Positions 32,095-44,500 of a stretch of DNA of 64,000 nucleotides are shown here, piece by piece. Location: contig CM034613.1 in assembly GCA_020091685.1 (NCBI GenBank), forward strand, positions 7,649,104-7,713,103, given 5' to 3'. How positions within the stretch are numbered: position 1 is the stretch's first letter; every line of letters starts with the position of its first letter. This stretch comes from Lutjanus erythropterus. Taxonomy: Eukaryota > Chordata > Actinopteri > Lutjaniformes > Lutjanidae. The notes below the pieces were generated by a model. The model saw nothing but the letters and a program-made list of their open reading frames with translations, was not told the DNA's origin and did no database searches. The translations under genes were made by a program, and so were the position numbers.

Positions 32095-33122
32095 AGTCAT
32101 GGAATATAACCAAGTAAGTACTTTGTAGAAATTTGAGGTTCTTGCACCTAAGTTTTTCCAATTTAATGCAACGTGATACTTCTAATATACAACATTTCAG
32201 AGGCAGATATCTCACTTTTTACTCCACTACATTTGTCTGACAGCTTTAGTGGCTTTTCAGTTTACCATTTTACATTTCTTGTCCAGTGAAAACCATGTAT
32301 GTCCAGATGTATTGATTTTTAATGTGCTTTTTTGTGTTCCTTTATAGGCTAAAAAAATTATCCCACTTCTTTATCTAAATAAACTATAGAAACTCTCTTG
32401 GATGAACTGGAAAGGGCATTGTCACAAAGCTGGAGATGGCTGTTTTCCTGAACTCAAAAGTTACTGCATTTGTCACAAGTCCCTACAAACATATGACCTC
32501 GATGCTGATGCATTGCTGTACATCAAACAAGTGGTTTTCAAACTGGGGTTTGGGATCAACAGGGGTCCTTGAGTGGGTTGTAGGGGGTCTCTAGCAGAAC
32601 GAGGATTATGCCTCTTTTAACTTTTATCACATTTTTGTAAATTAGAACAAGGGATGAAATAGGATTGGCCATTGATTGATTTTAATTTACAATGATCTTA
32701 GTTTGATCATTGACTATAAAGACTTTATCTTCCAGAGGAGATTTCTTAAGACTAAATCCTCTCAAATTGGGGGTCTGTGGTCAAATGTGCAGCTATTGTG
32801 GGGGTCCTCAATGAGAGCCACTGCACTTAACCACACAGCAGTATATAAAGTAGTTAAAATTAGCACAAACTTAAACATCTACAGTAGTAAGATGCAACAT
32901 TTACATTAATGCAGCAGTAATATTAATCCAAAAATATCATAATGTTAAAACACTGGCAGGGGCGATTTTACTGCACTATGAGTACTTTAAATAAATATTG
33001 GTGATAATTCTTACATACTTAAATTTAAGTAGGGTTTTGATTGCTGTCTTTTGCTTGTGGAGTATTCTCACAGTGTAGTATTAGTATTTAGGTAAAGGAT
33101 TTGAATAACTTTTCTACCACTG
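32095..33122. repeat. Dispersed repeat abutting the wrap53 promoter
   Basis: The ends carry phrases I associate with a common percomorph repeat: TTTTACTCCACTACATTTGT near 32217 and GGTAAAGGATTTGAATAAC then CTACCACTGTA near 33091-33124. A second repeat-like segment (about 32525-32825, with CAAACTGGGG and GGGGGTCC phrases) appears inserted within it. No coding capacity. Family names and exact ends are uncertain. Confidence 0.55.
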
Positions 33123-33149
33123 TACATGATTTAAACAGTTCCGTGCTTC

Positions 33150-33387
33150 CATGTAGTAAAATGAGACCTCGATAAGCGGAACTCTCGCGATAGTTTGAAA
33201 CACATGGCCGCCCTCAGTGTTTACAACTTCTCGTAATGAACTGGTGAATGGCAACAAAGTCCTGAAGAAGAAGGACGCCGAATAGCTTTGTGTGGCGTTC
33301 ATACTCTCCGGCTGCCGGTGAAACTCTGACACCGTCGAGGAGTAAATACGTGAAGCAGAACCGAAGGCCAGGCAAGCCACAATACAG
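33150..33387 (+). promoter_or_regulatory. wrap53: wrap53 promoter and non-coding exon 1
   Basis: The stretch is CpG-richer than its flanks and contains TCTCGCGATA (33183-33192), one base off the TCTCGCGAGA element of many housekeeping promoters (bound by BANP or ZBTB33 in vertebrates). A leader exon would end at 33387 in ACAATACAG, with donor GTAGGT. The matching acceptor is CTCTTTCTAG ending at 35400. The exact start site is not visible. The role is inferred from position, motif and splice signals. Confidence 0.6.
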
Positions 33388-33615
33388 GTAGGTAGCAGCA
33401 GACTGTTAGCCTGAGCTAATGCTAACATTAGCTAAAGTGGGGTGACTGCTATTTCTGTTGTGGACCGACGGTCAAAGGAAATTGAAGCGTTTTGTCTCAC
33501 TTGCCAGCATCATTCAGATTATAAAACGGCAGCAGGACATTCATGGAGTAAAACGTGTGAAGGTTTGTCATGTAATTTAAGCCTCGCAAACGAAATGAAC
33601 ATTAATGCTAGTTGG

Positions 33616-33696
33616 ATGCTAGTTTGAAGTGGTTGGCACGTCACGACTAGCCACAGGTGTCTGTGGGGCGTTTACACGCAGCTCGGTGTCAGTTAT
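33616..33696. repeat. wrap53: 81-bp direct duplication, unit A
   Basis: This matches 33902-33982 without gaps at 71 of 81 positions. It shares ATGCTAGTTTG, GGCACGTCACGACTA and AGGTGTCTGTGGGG. It lies in wrap53 intron 1, 229 bases after the non-coding exon. Confidence 0.85.
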
Positions 33697-33901
33697 ATAC
33701 CTTTTTTACAGCAGCCATTTTTACATAAAATAGTAACGTAAACACAGGTGGTACTAATGGCACTAATTAAGGCTCCGTTCCAGTCAGGTCAAATATAGTC
33801 AGGTTGCTGCTGTTGTGCATGGTGGCACGCCGAAAGGCTGCTACATCAAACAGCACTGGACTTAATTTAAATGTTTGCATATTTTGTATTGTTTCAACAT
33901 A

Positions 33902-33982
33902 ATGCTAGTTTGTAGTGGTGGGCACGTCACGACTAACTATAGGTGTCTGTGGGGTGTTTACATGCAGCTTGACGTCAGTTAT
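33902..33982. repeat. wrap53: 81-bp direct duplication, unit B
   Basis: Second unit, offset 286 bases from unit A. It carries GACGTCAG, a CRE-like core, where unit A reads GGTGTCAG. Weaker similarity extends about 40 bases upstream of both units, so the duplicated block may be somewhat larger. Confidence 0.85.
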
Positions 33983-33985
33983 TCC

Positions 33986-34075
33986 TCTAAATCATTGGTT
34001 GTAAAACCTGGAGGTCAGGATCCCCAAGGGGGTGGCAAGATGATTGTGGAGATTAAAATAAAATGTGGCAAACAT
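33986..34075. repeat. Dispersed repeat fragment in wrap53 intron 1
   Basis: The phrases AAATCATTGGTTGTAAAACC and GGTCAGGATCCCCAAGGGGG resemble a common vertebrate and fish dispersed repeat. It is short, without termini or coding capacity. Confidence 0.4.
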
Positions 34076-35416
34076 TTTTGACAAGCACTCAAAAATATTC
34101 AGATTATAGCTATCCAAAAGAACTGTAGCAGTCACCTCACAAATGGTTAAAACCAACACAAAAGTGACAATTACCAACGTAAACCACCATGTTCTGAACA
34201 GACAAAGACAAACGAAAAGGATTTGTACTTTTTTAACATAAAATGGTAAGCTTAACATACTCGTCCTGCAAGCATGACGGGAAATGAGGGCTGTATTTTA
34301 GACAGGGGAATGGTTTTTTACTTTACTTTGCATATATTAGTGACATAATTGAATATATATTATTTTGCGTGTCAGTGAGCATCAACTGTGTGTTCACATC
34401 AGTTCTTATTGGACACAAAAAACTCATTTAGATTTTCAGTCATTTTGGCAGTATAATAATATAATAGCTTAACCATGCAGCCATATCTAATTTACTAGCT
34501 ATCACATAGAACAACAACAAAAAAATTCCAGCTTAAGACTCTGGCCAAAAGAGTCTGTGTCTCACCGTGGGTCACCTGACAGCACAACAGCAGCACCATC
34601 AACTGGAAAATGCAAGACGTCCATGTTTCTAACAGCCCCGAGCTCCCATCAAGCTTCAGAAATATTGCCTCGACTTCCTGCAATATGTACTTTCTGGTGC
34701 TGGGAAAGTGGAAACAATAGTAAAAATTCAACAATATTGTACTTGATAGAGTACTTGATAGATACCAGAATTTTAAACTTTAATACAATACTTTAAAAAA
34801 AAAGCCTGCAATAGCCTATGCAATACCTCTTTCAATACCATGGCAATAGAAAAAAAAGAGACAGATAGATATTAGATAGTATTTTCTTTTTTCAGTCAAG
34901 AGAAAAGTACATAAAACAAATACTATCTGGTTTTGCTATCCTGCAAGCCAGATTTAAGGCTGGAAAATAAAGACTAAACTCAACTGAGGTCTTTAATGAG
35001 CACTTAAATCTTTTCTTTTACTTACTTTTACTTTTACTGCTTACAATACTATCTAATGTTAGCATTGTATTGTTTTAAATGTGGTTTGGAAAGGGTATTG
35101 ATACTTAGACAGCCTTACTCCGAACTATCTCTTTAACCAAATCGCACACATTTAGGGTATTCTATGGGATCTCCTTTTGATAACTCATGTAATATTTGAA
35201 AAAATGTTTCACTTCCATTCATTTAGCCTCCAATGAAACTGTTCCCCCTCGGAAGGCCCACCTCTCACTTTGAAACCCTTTGGTTTAGGTTTATGCAAAT
35301 GTGCTTTTATATTTTTGCATTTTATTAACCTATGTGTTTTCCATTGTATTATAAAGTTGGTCTTACCTGCCCTGTCACCTTGCCATCTCACTCTTTCTAG
35401 GCTAGTGGGTGCTGTG

Positions 35417-35500
35417 ATGTCCTCGAATCCCAGCAGACTCAAACACCCACACTGCAGGAAGAAGCACTATCCCAGTAGCACTTACCTCACCCACGTCTGA
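35417..35500 (+). CDS. Upstream ORF in the wrap53 leader
   Basis: An ATG 161 bases upstream of the wrap53 start opens 27 codons (starting MSSNPSRLKHPHC) and stops 77 bases before the main ATG. It lies entirely within the second leader exon (35401-35577), so it would be in every transcript using that exon. It shows no recognised domain. It may reduce wrap53 translation, by analogy with other uORFs. Confidence 0.35.
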   Translation: MSSNPSRLKHPHCRKKHYPSSTYLTHV

Positions 35501-35577
35501 CAGCCAGTCACGGGACACAAGGCTCTTGGACGCCAGGTAAAGGACTTGAAAGGAGGGATTGATAAACACAGAGTGAG

Positions 35578-38500
35578 ATGTCTGACTCAGCTGGAGGTGG
35601 TGAAAGTGGAGGTGGAGCAGGTGCAGGGCAGGACGCAGAAGCAGATAATGAACCCCCTCAACAGGTGCCACCTTTACCTGAAGGTGACAGCTTGGAGGTA
35701 GGGGAGAAGTCAGAGGAAGGTGCACCTCCATCTGCCAAGCGGCTCAGAATGAGTGAGGAGGAACAGGAAGTGGAGCAGCCTGCAAAACCTGCAGAGATGC
35801 ATGGAGAAACACCAGCACAGGCGGGCTTGCTGCAGGAAGATGTAGCTTCACCAGCACAAGGTAAAGTATCTGCGCCTTCATGTGTCAAATGAAATATTAG
35901 AAGGTGGAAACTGTTCAATTCGAGTTAAAATTTTGTATTTCTGTCAGAGGTTATGATACAGGATTAATGAGTTACCCACACAAATGTTTTCATTGATGCT
36001 AGGAACAGGAGAACCACATCAGTGTGAGGAGGAAGGTCGAGAGGGGGCAGAAAGGCCTGTCAGTGAGGGAGGTGAAGAAAAATGCCATCACAATGGAGAC
36101 GGAGGGCATGATGCCCCCTTAGAAGAAGGAGAGACGAAATCGGAAGAGGAGCACAACAGTAATGGATCCGCAGATAGCCCCAGTGAAGGACAACAGTAAG
36201 TGGGGGAAGAAGTCACGTTTATTTTTATCCTCTGTTTCCACATACCTAGGGGTAAAGATACAGTAGACATGCCATCAATTGAGCTGTTTCAAGCAGGATT
36301 TCATGAAGGGGTTGAGGATGTCATGTAATGATTATGAGTATGTGTTAAACACATATTTTTGAAATGGAGAGAGAATATTTTGTACATCCACGGCAGAGAA
36401 AGATGTTCTTGTAACTGGATGGGGACCATATAGTCTTGAAAAAAGTGAAGTTCAATAAAACACTGCAGAATTCCAGTATTTCCACATCATAAGCTTTGAT
36501 TGGTTGAGCATGTGTTCACCTCCACAAACACTTGTGGCTCATTATTTCCACCTGTTTCTATTTAAATGGAATATGTCCTACTGGCGAATCGTGTTAAAGG
36601 ATGATTTCTGTTATTGTTAGCTGTCATTTTTACTATTTTAATCACTTCATCCTTAATATAGCTCTAGTTACCAGGAGCACCACTGATTGTCAGTGCACAC
36701 GCTCAAATAAGTAAAGCAAAATATTACTGTGAAATACAGTGACACAGGAACAACACAGAGAGGAGATTTACCCACCAGTTAATAAACATGTGATAACACT
36801 GGTGTTACAGATTACACCTGACATTTTACAAGAAAGATATGAGTGATGCTGCTCAGTATCTGTAACATTAGGGCATATACTTTGATCCTAATGTTAGACT
36901 GTAGACCTTCCCCTTACAAAACAAATGCTTCAAGGATTGGTTCATTATTATTATTATTAAGGCTTCGTGAAGTTAGCCTTAGTTTTGACAAATTATTTCC
37001 AGCTAACACCTTTATTATAATGCACCGAACAGCAAAATACAGTACTCCCTTTTATATCTGCTTCCTAGGGCTGTAATCATCCAAAAAAGTCTTGGTCAAC
37101 TGAGATTCTACTGACTCTTCAACCAGTCTATTGGTCAATGGGGCAACACTCCATGTTATCTAACTTAATTGCTCACAGTGCACTGAGTAACTCTACCTGC
37201 TATCCTAAGTGGGTCCTAATAACAGATGCACATCAGTGCCAAGCTAATGAATTCCTGCAGTTTGACCATTTCTTTTTCACACATAGCTATATCGTTAACT
37301 TCAGTGCATGCCTAGTAAATAAATTTAGTGGTGCATGCAACAGCAACACACATAGCATTGACGGTCACACCAGCTTCTGTATACAAACAAGCTCAGCACT
37401 AACACAGCTCATGCTGCAGCTTAAACTTTACCAACATCCTACTTACTACTCTTGTTATTTAGTTGACTTCAACTGAAGCTTAACATTCAGTTTCTCTTGA
37501 CTGTCCCTCAATATTACAACATTGTTCCAACATTACCCCAGACTGTGGTAATAGCCACATTAGCAACAATATGCTAAAGCCAGATTCAACCAGATGACCT
37601 TCCAAATTATCAGTAAAAAAAAGAAAAAACTTAAATTCCCCAACTCCTCTTCAATAACGGCTTAAGAAGCCACTGTGCACACCACACAACTTTTGTGATG
37701 CTGGGCATCCGTTTAATTACCCTTCCAGCGGATTTCACTGTGTAACCACATCCTGTTGTCAAGAAAACTCCTGTCAGGTTCTGATTAGCCTACAATGTTG
37801 CATTTGAAATCTAACTCCTGTTACTCAGTGCTGTGACTGTGCTGATGAGCACACACTTGCATCAGACTAAGTATTGATAACATGCTTAGATGGCTGGGGT
37901 GATTGAAAGGAAAGGCAATCATGTATGCCTGAACACAACGTTACACCGGAAATGACTACTACCAAGGCAAGCCTACAGCAGCAACTGAGCAGGCTATGCT
38001 GTGATGACAAGACAAGGTTTAAAAATTAAAATGATTAGTTTTACTCACATCGAGGCAAACAACCTTACATATAATAATGAGAAAATGGTGCTGTTTTGGC
38101 CTTGAAACATGTCAAGAACACTGTCAGTGTGAAGCTACTAGACCCTGATTTCTGTCTCTTCAGCCAAAACCAAGCAGGAATTTGAGGACATGTGTGAACA
38201 ACTGTTATCACAGGATTGATGTGCAGTCGTAGCTATTTTAGCATCTGTAATTGCCTGAGTGTTGCCTTCCTCTGTGAATTTTAAAATGGCACTCATTTTG
38301 AAGTGGGGCAGCAAAAAGCACAACAGCATTAGCTGAACAAGTAATTAACACTATCAGTCATCACAATGGCAAAATTTGGAGAAGGTTACACAGGATGAAT
38401 AATGATGGAATTAACCTGTAGAGGTGTGAAACGTGATTAACAATCCTCTCCACTGTATAGTAATACTGTGTCTAAATAGAGCAGCTCAACCCTTGCCAGT

Positions 38501-41500
38501 GAAATAGTCAGATTTACCAGAGATTTTCCCGTTGGACTTTGTGCAAGTTGATACAGCAGTATGCTAGAAAATTGTGTGGGACCTTTACATGTCTGTTTCA
38601 TTCAAGCCCTTGTTTCACAATGTGAGTTAAGCCTATTGTGTAATTATGTCGACAGTGTAGTTACTCTCACTCCCAGAGGGGGGAGACAAATATTCTGCGC
38701 TGCAAGTTTAACTTAATTAAACAAATCATAAGCAGAACTATAAGTCACAAGTCAAGGTGTGGTTGTGTTTATTCTTGCAACTTTATACTCTCGACACTGA
38801 TTTCAGTTTGTTGTGTAATGCTTTCATTCTGGTCTTTTAAACCCATTAGATGCAGACTTGCCCTTCTCTCTGTCTTGCTTTCAGCCTTGGCCTAGATTTT
38901 ACCCAGAACCCCCAGATGCTGACTGGTTCCTGGACTGAGTACTCCAGCCTTCCAGAGAATTACCTCAAAGGCTGCAAATGGTAATCACTTCTAAAATTAA
39001 TGTGACACACAATACACCATGGGGATGAGGCTTTGAAGGTGCTAGGTATAAAAGGTTAACATCATTATCGAATTTGAGAGTCATTAGTATGATTAAATAA
39101 ATAAATAAGACCATTACATTTGTACATTTCGTGCCCAGAGGCAGATATTGAGGACAGATGTTGACGTCCTAGATTACTGAGAAAATGAGTCTTTCAGTGC
39201 TAATGAAGTTAGGAAAATGACTTCCACTGCATTTGTCATTCTCAGGCCATAGTGGGAACACTTGTGCAGACATTACATTTGGTGAAAGTGAGGCTGCTAC
39301 TAACAATTTGAATATAATGGTCAGGATGAATTAACATCTCAACCCAGTACACTTAAAACATTTATGATCAAGAAGCCTTTAAATGGGACCTTTAGTCCAA
39401 ACTGCCTGTGTACTATAGCACCAACCTGTGTACATGTTGTTCTCAGTTCACAGTTGTTAATACACCATCATCTTTTTTTTTCATCCTCCTTCCTTTTGTA
39501 ATCTAGGGCTCCTGACGGTTCCTGTATCCTGACCAACAGTGCAGACAATGTGCTCCGTGTGTACAACCTCCCTCCAGAGATTTACAGCTACAACTGGGAC
39601 TTACTTCCTGAGATGGTGAGCACACAGACAGCTTACCATCCTTTCAGTTTGTTAAAAGGAGAGAAAAAGTAGCTGCCTAAGGAAATGTTACTAACATATA
39701 TAAAAGCTTAAATAACAAACTTGATCAAGCCTTGTGAAATAGAGTGTCTTTTAAGTGGCCTTTATTTTGGCTTTTGGCCTGAAAAAGCCATTTCTCATTC
39801 TCAAAACCTGAGATGAAGAGGTGTACTTGTGTTTTAGAAAACTGCTATATTCCACCTGTAGTTCCTGGGCAGGTAAGTAAAGTACTGAAATAGTAAAAAA
39901 AAAAAATAGGTATTAAAAGAATACAAAATACTAGGGTAGACAATAATCATCCCCAAACCTGAAACAAAGTGCTTAACTTGTGTGTGCAGGAGAGCCAATT
40001 ATCGGTATCTGCTTTATTTTGCTGTTTCATGCTTTCCTTCAGCTGACGGGAGCTGAGTTACTGTTGATGAAAATGCAACATTTCCTGATTTTGCTTCTTC
40101 ACAATAAAAGCTTTTAGATAACAAAATCAAAGAGGGCTTTGTTTGTGAGCAATATATAGAAAATACAATATTTATCCACTGTTCAGACACTCGAGTAAAG
40201 ATAAGTGCTCATCAGCTTCAAGGGGTCCAGACTCTGCGCTCTGGTCAAATTGAGTCAAGTCAAGCAGCACATGTGGTTGGGAAAGTCCTGAAAAGTGCTG
40301 AAAATTAGCATGTCCATCCCAGTGTGATGTTTATATCAGTGCCAGTCAGAGCTAGGTAGAGCTGATCAATACCCATGATGTCTACTGAGTCATTTGGCCC
40401 TTGACTGAATCCCAATTGCACCCTTTCCCTCTGAAGAGAAAACCCATATGTTAGGGGATGGTAGTGGGTTGTTTGTCCAGTGCACAAGGGACCTTAGAGT
40501 TTGAAATCATCCAGGTTGTGACTGCAAAGGAGAGCAGCAGCAGATCTCGAGAGGTTTGTGTTCTGTATGAGGGGTCAATCCATTATCAGCTCCGATATTC
40601 AGTGGTTTTATAATTATTGGAATTTTTGGATCTGATTGCTAGTAAAGCTACTTTAGCTCTGATGCAGCCACCTCTCTCTGGCTGTTGCCACCACTCTTTA
40701 GCCTTGCTCAGTGTCCCAGCCACAGCCCTCTCTGACACGTCTTGAGTAATAGCCAATCAACATTCAAGGCTACTGCTACAGACGGCCAAAAGGAGTGTAT
40801 ATGTAATATTATTGAAGTTGCAATAAACATCACAATCTGATATATTTCAATGATGACAAGCATGCCCAGTGTCCCACTTACATCACTAAAAATGCCTGAA
40901 GTTATAGCCATAGCAATTTACAGAAGCTGTCTCTCTGGACAAACTGGTGCTGAATTGGGACTACAAATTTAGGACAGGGACTTTCAGAGAATGATTCTCC
41001 TCGATTACTAATAATCAGGAACATCATTGGCCACAGAAAAAACATGTAGGTTGTCCCCGATTTTGCTCTACTGCAGATGTTTTTAAAGTCTTAATCATGT
41101 TTATGAGATATTTAACATTTCTTTCAAACAGTCTAAATTGTGATAGTTCCTGTAACTAAAAGGTCATCAGTCTGTTGTGTGTTGTCTGACCTTTTTATAC
41201 AGAAACTGTCAGTATGTTGTTGTTGTTGACCATGATTTCTGCCTGCATGTTGTGTTACAATCAACTATGAACAAAGTAATTCAATCAGTTTAAGGCAGCA
41301 GCTTGAGAAAATGTATTACTGAAGATTTAACAGTTAGAATAAAACGGGCATTCTGTCATTTAGGTTTTGGGAAATATCAAGTGGCGAGCCAATCTCTTAA
41401 TTGTATTACAGGCTGGTAGATTGGGATCACTGAACAAAAATAATTGAAATATAATCCATTTTCCTCCATTACAGTGATCTCAGACCGTTTGTGAAAAGAG

Positions 41501-44500
41501 TAGAAAATTGAGCTTTGATTGCTCCATTTCTCACATGGAGCCACCGTCTTCTGATATTGAATTTCACTACAAAGAAAAACCTGTGATATTTTCTTCTTTC
41601 TATTCTGTACCAGCATCAGCACTGATGGATCCCATCAGTCATTACAGTTTGTAAATACTGTGTTTCTGTCCCTACATTCCTCTTCGTCTGCTTTCCTTTC
41701 TTTTATTCATTGGCAGAGTCCGGTGCTGAGGATGGCAGAAGGAGACACCATCTACGACTACTGCTGGTACCCCAAGATGAACTCTCTGGACCCAGACACG
41801 TGCTTGTGAGTACAACTCAGTCTTTGCCAGACCACGCCCTGAGCCTCAGCTCTTAACAGCTGGATAGATGAGACATTTAAAGATCACTTTGAAGGTCAGC
41901 CTGCCAGATGGTGAAGGATGTATACACAGAAAAGGTACCGTGTTGTTTATCCAGGCTGGTGCCAGACAGTGATTGGTGTTTTTAATCTAGACCTTGGATG
42001 GTTAGAGCAAGTTTCTGCGTATGAGTAAGATTTTTGAGCCTGGCTAATCGACTGTCCGAATATAGAAGATATTGTTGTGTGCTTGTGACTCATTATTTGA
42101 TCCCTGTGGTATTTGTATTCGTTGTGGGAGCCGGCTGCCAACGTTGAGAGAAGCTGTAAAAGCTTTGTGATGTCTCTCATTACGAGTGAAGAGTTGGCCT
42201 TCGTCTCGTCTGCCTCTGCCTCTGTCGCAAGCTGCTTGGCTGTTTGAGGCCCACAGTACTTTTCAGCATGATTCAGCCCACTAACGGCTCTCCCGAGTCC
42301 AGAAAACACCTAAAGGGCCTCATGATTCCCTGACTTGGGGCTTCTCTTTTTATCTCATTCTCTTTTTTGTGTACAGGCGCGCACTCTAGCAGGCTTTTAA
42401 AATGTGGCAATTATGACATCACTGTGTGTTTCTGCGTGCACTGTGAAGCTGAGCCAACATCAGTAACACCCAGCCGTCACCGCAGAGAACGCGTATCGTT
42501 TGTGACGACAGAGGTAGGGCCGTGCTAACGAGCTGAGGTCAAGTTGCCAACAGTTTTCACTGCGTATATGCCTCCTCCCCTAGCTCCCATCATCCTCCAT
42601 TTGCAGCCTCCGCCCTCCGACAGATCCGTCTGATCAAGGCCCAGCGCTGGCACTGCTCCACCTCAACACCAGACAGAACAGAGGAGGGGGATGAGGGTCA
42701 GGAGCTGCACTTCCAAAGATGAGAGTTGTGTAAACAGCACAGTGATGAACCAACGACTCATGTGCACAATGAACCACTTGAGAGTCCTGGGCGTATCTGC
42801 CAAAGCCATGCAAAGACCTGTCTGTCACGAGGATGAGGATGCCAGTAGGAGATGACAACAGGAGTGCTTCATCTTCTTCAGATCGCTGCCACAAATCAGA
42901 GAGAAGCTCCTGCAGGGCACAGCTAGGTGGTCGGACAAGCTCAGGGTAAATTGTGGAAGCCAGATAAAAGGTTATGGTTGTGATTATTATTAAACGCATC
43001 TACAGCAAACCTGTTTTTCTGCCTTTTCTGTCTCCATCCCTCTTGTCTCACATCTCCCATTTTGTTTCTCATTCCTCCCCCTGCGCTCCTTGAACTCTCC
43101 GTCTGCCAAAAGCCGCGTGTTGTTGATGCCCCTCCTGTAGAGAGGGAATAAGGGCCCCTGTTATGGCTCGGTTAAGTTGCACTGAGTTCTAGGCATCGCT
43201 CCAAGCTAGCAGCAGTCTAGCGTTATAATTGGACATTTCCCTGCTCTGGAATAAAGCTGCGGCTCAGAGGGGCCATAACAGAACACGGCAGCAGCGGTAG
43301 GGGCTAATTTCCTTTGTCTAATTGAGCCGCAGTGATGTTTCGGCATTTGTTCAGCACCCAGTAATTAGAGTTAAAAAGGCATGGCTCAGTCTTTGGCCCT
43401 GATTTGAATCAATAAGAATGTGCTGGGGTCTTGTCTCCATAATGAGGCGTAGCACAATGCAGTGTGTTTGTTCTGATGCATTGATACATTCAGGTGCAGT
43501 CGAGGTCAGAAAGAAGGAACTGAATCAAACAATGAAGTTTTGTTTTTTTTTCTGGTCATACATAATGTATGTTTCTAAAATCTCAGCAGCCTATTTCATT
43601 TGAATCTGTTTTGTGTCCTCTGAGATGCCAGTACAGCTCTATTTTATTCCATGAGTTGGTGTGGTTTATTTTTTACAGACAGATATTGATTGTCACACTG
43701 TTCATTCAAGGTGCACTAAATACTTTATGTATGGAAAGGCTAAAATGAGTCATTTCCTAATGGTAATATATAAAAAATCCCCTCAGGGACAGTGTGAAGT
43801 GTTCTCAGCATTTATTCGCCTTTGTTTCATTCTTTGCATCCTTCACTCTACATTTCCTGATGTCTCTCAGATCGTTTACCGTTTGTTTTAATAACTTACT
43901 CTGTTCCCCACCTTGATATTTTTTTCGTCTGGCCTGTCCATCCGCAGTCTAGCCAGCAGTAGCCGCGACAACCCGGTCCACGTATGGGATGCGTTTTACG
44001 GGGAGGTGCGTGCCAGTTTCCGACCCTACAATCACCTGGATGAGCTGACAGCAGCCCACTCCCTGTGCTTCTCACCCGATGGGACGCAGCTCTACTGCGG
44101 CTTTGACAAAACTGTCCGGATCTTCTACACTGAGCGTCCTGGAAGAGACTGTGAGGAGCGGCCCACCATAGGTCAGTTATCAACTGCTCTCACAGTTTCA
44201 GCTTTAGGCATCATACTTGCATGATTTAATGAGGTAACTACAAATCGTCTATACTTTACAGTACAAGCGTGTAGTCTTAAAGACATGTTCATTGCAGTTG
44301 TTTACATCAAAAGTTGATAGCCATTTAAAGGGGCAGTTCACCCCAAAATCAAAAATTCATATTCTTCTTTGTAGCTGCAGGGCTATATATCCATCTAGAT
44401 TGTTTTGGAGCGAGTGGCAGAGTTTTGGAGATGTCAGCCATAGAGATCTCTGCCTTCTCTCAAATATAATGTTAAAAAATGAACACGTCACAAACACGAG

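Noticed and set aside
37138..37476. 112-codon plus-strand frame in wrap53 intron 2
   Set aside because: Lies inside dispersed repeat DNA and does not resemble any transposase or other protein I know.
42634..42999. 121-codon minus-strand frame in wrap53 intron 5
   Set aside because: Protein-like composition but no recognised domain, no partner exons and no promoter evidence; could be revisited with transcript data.
43896..44183. 95-codon minus-strand frame
   Set aside because: Antisense shadow of wrap53 coding exon 6.
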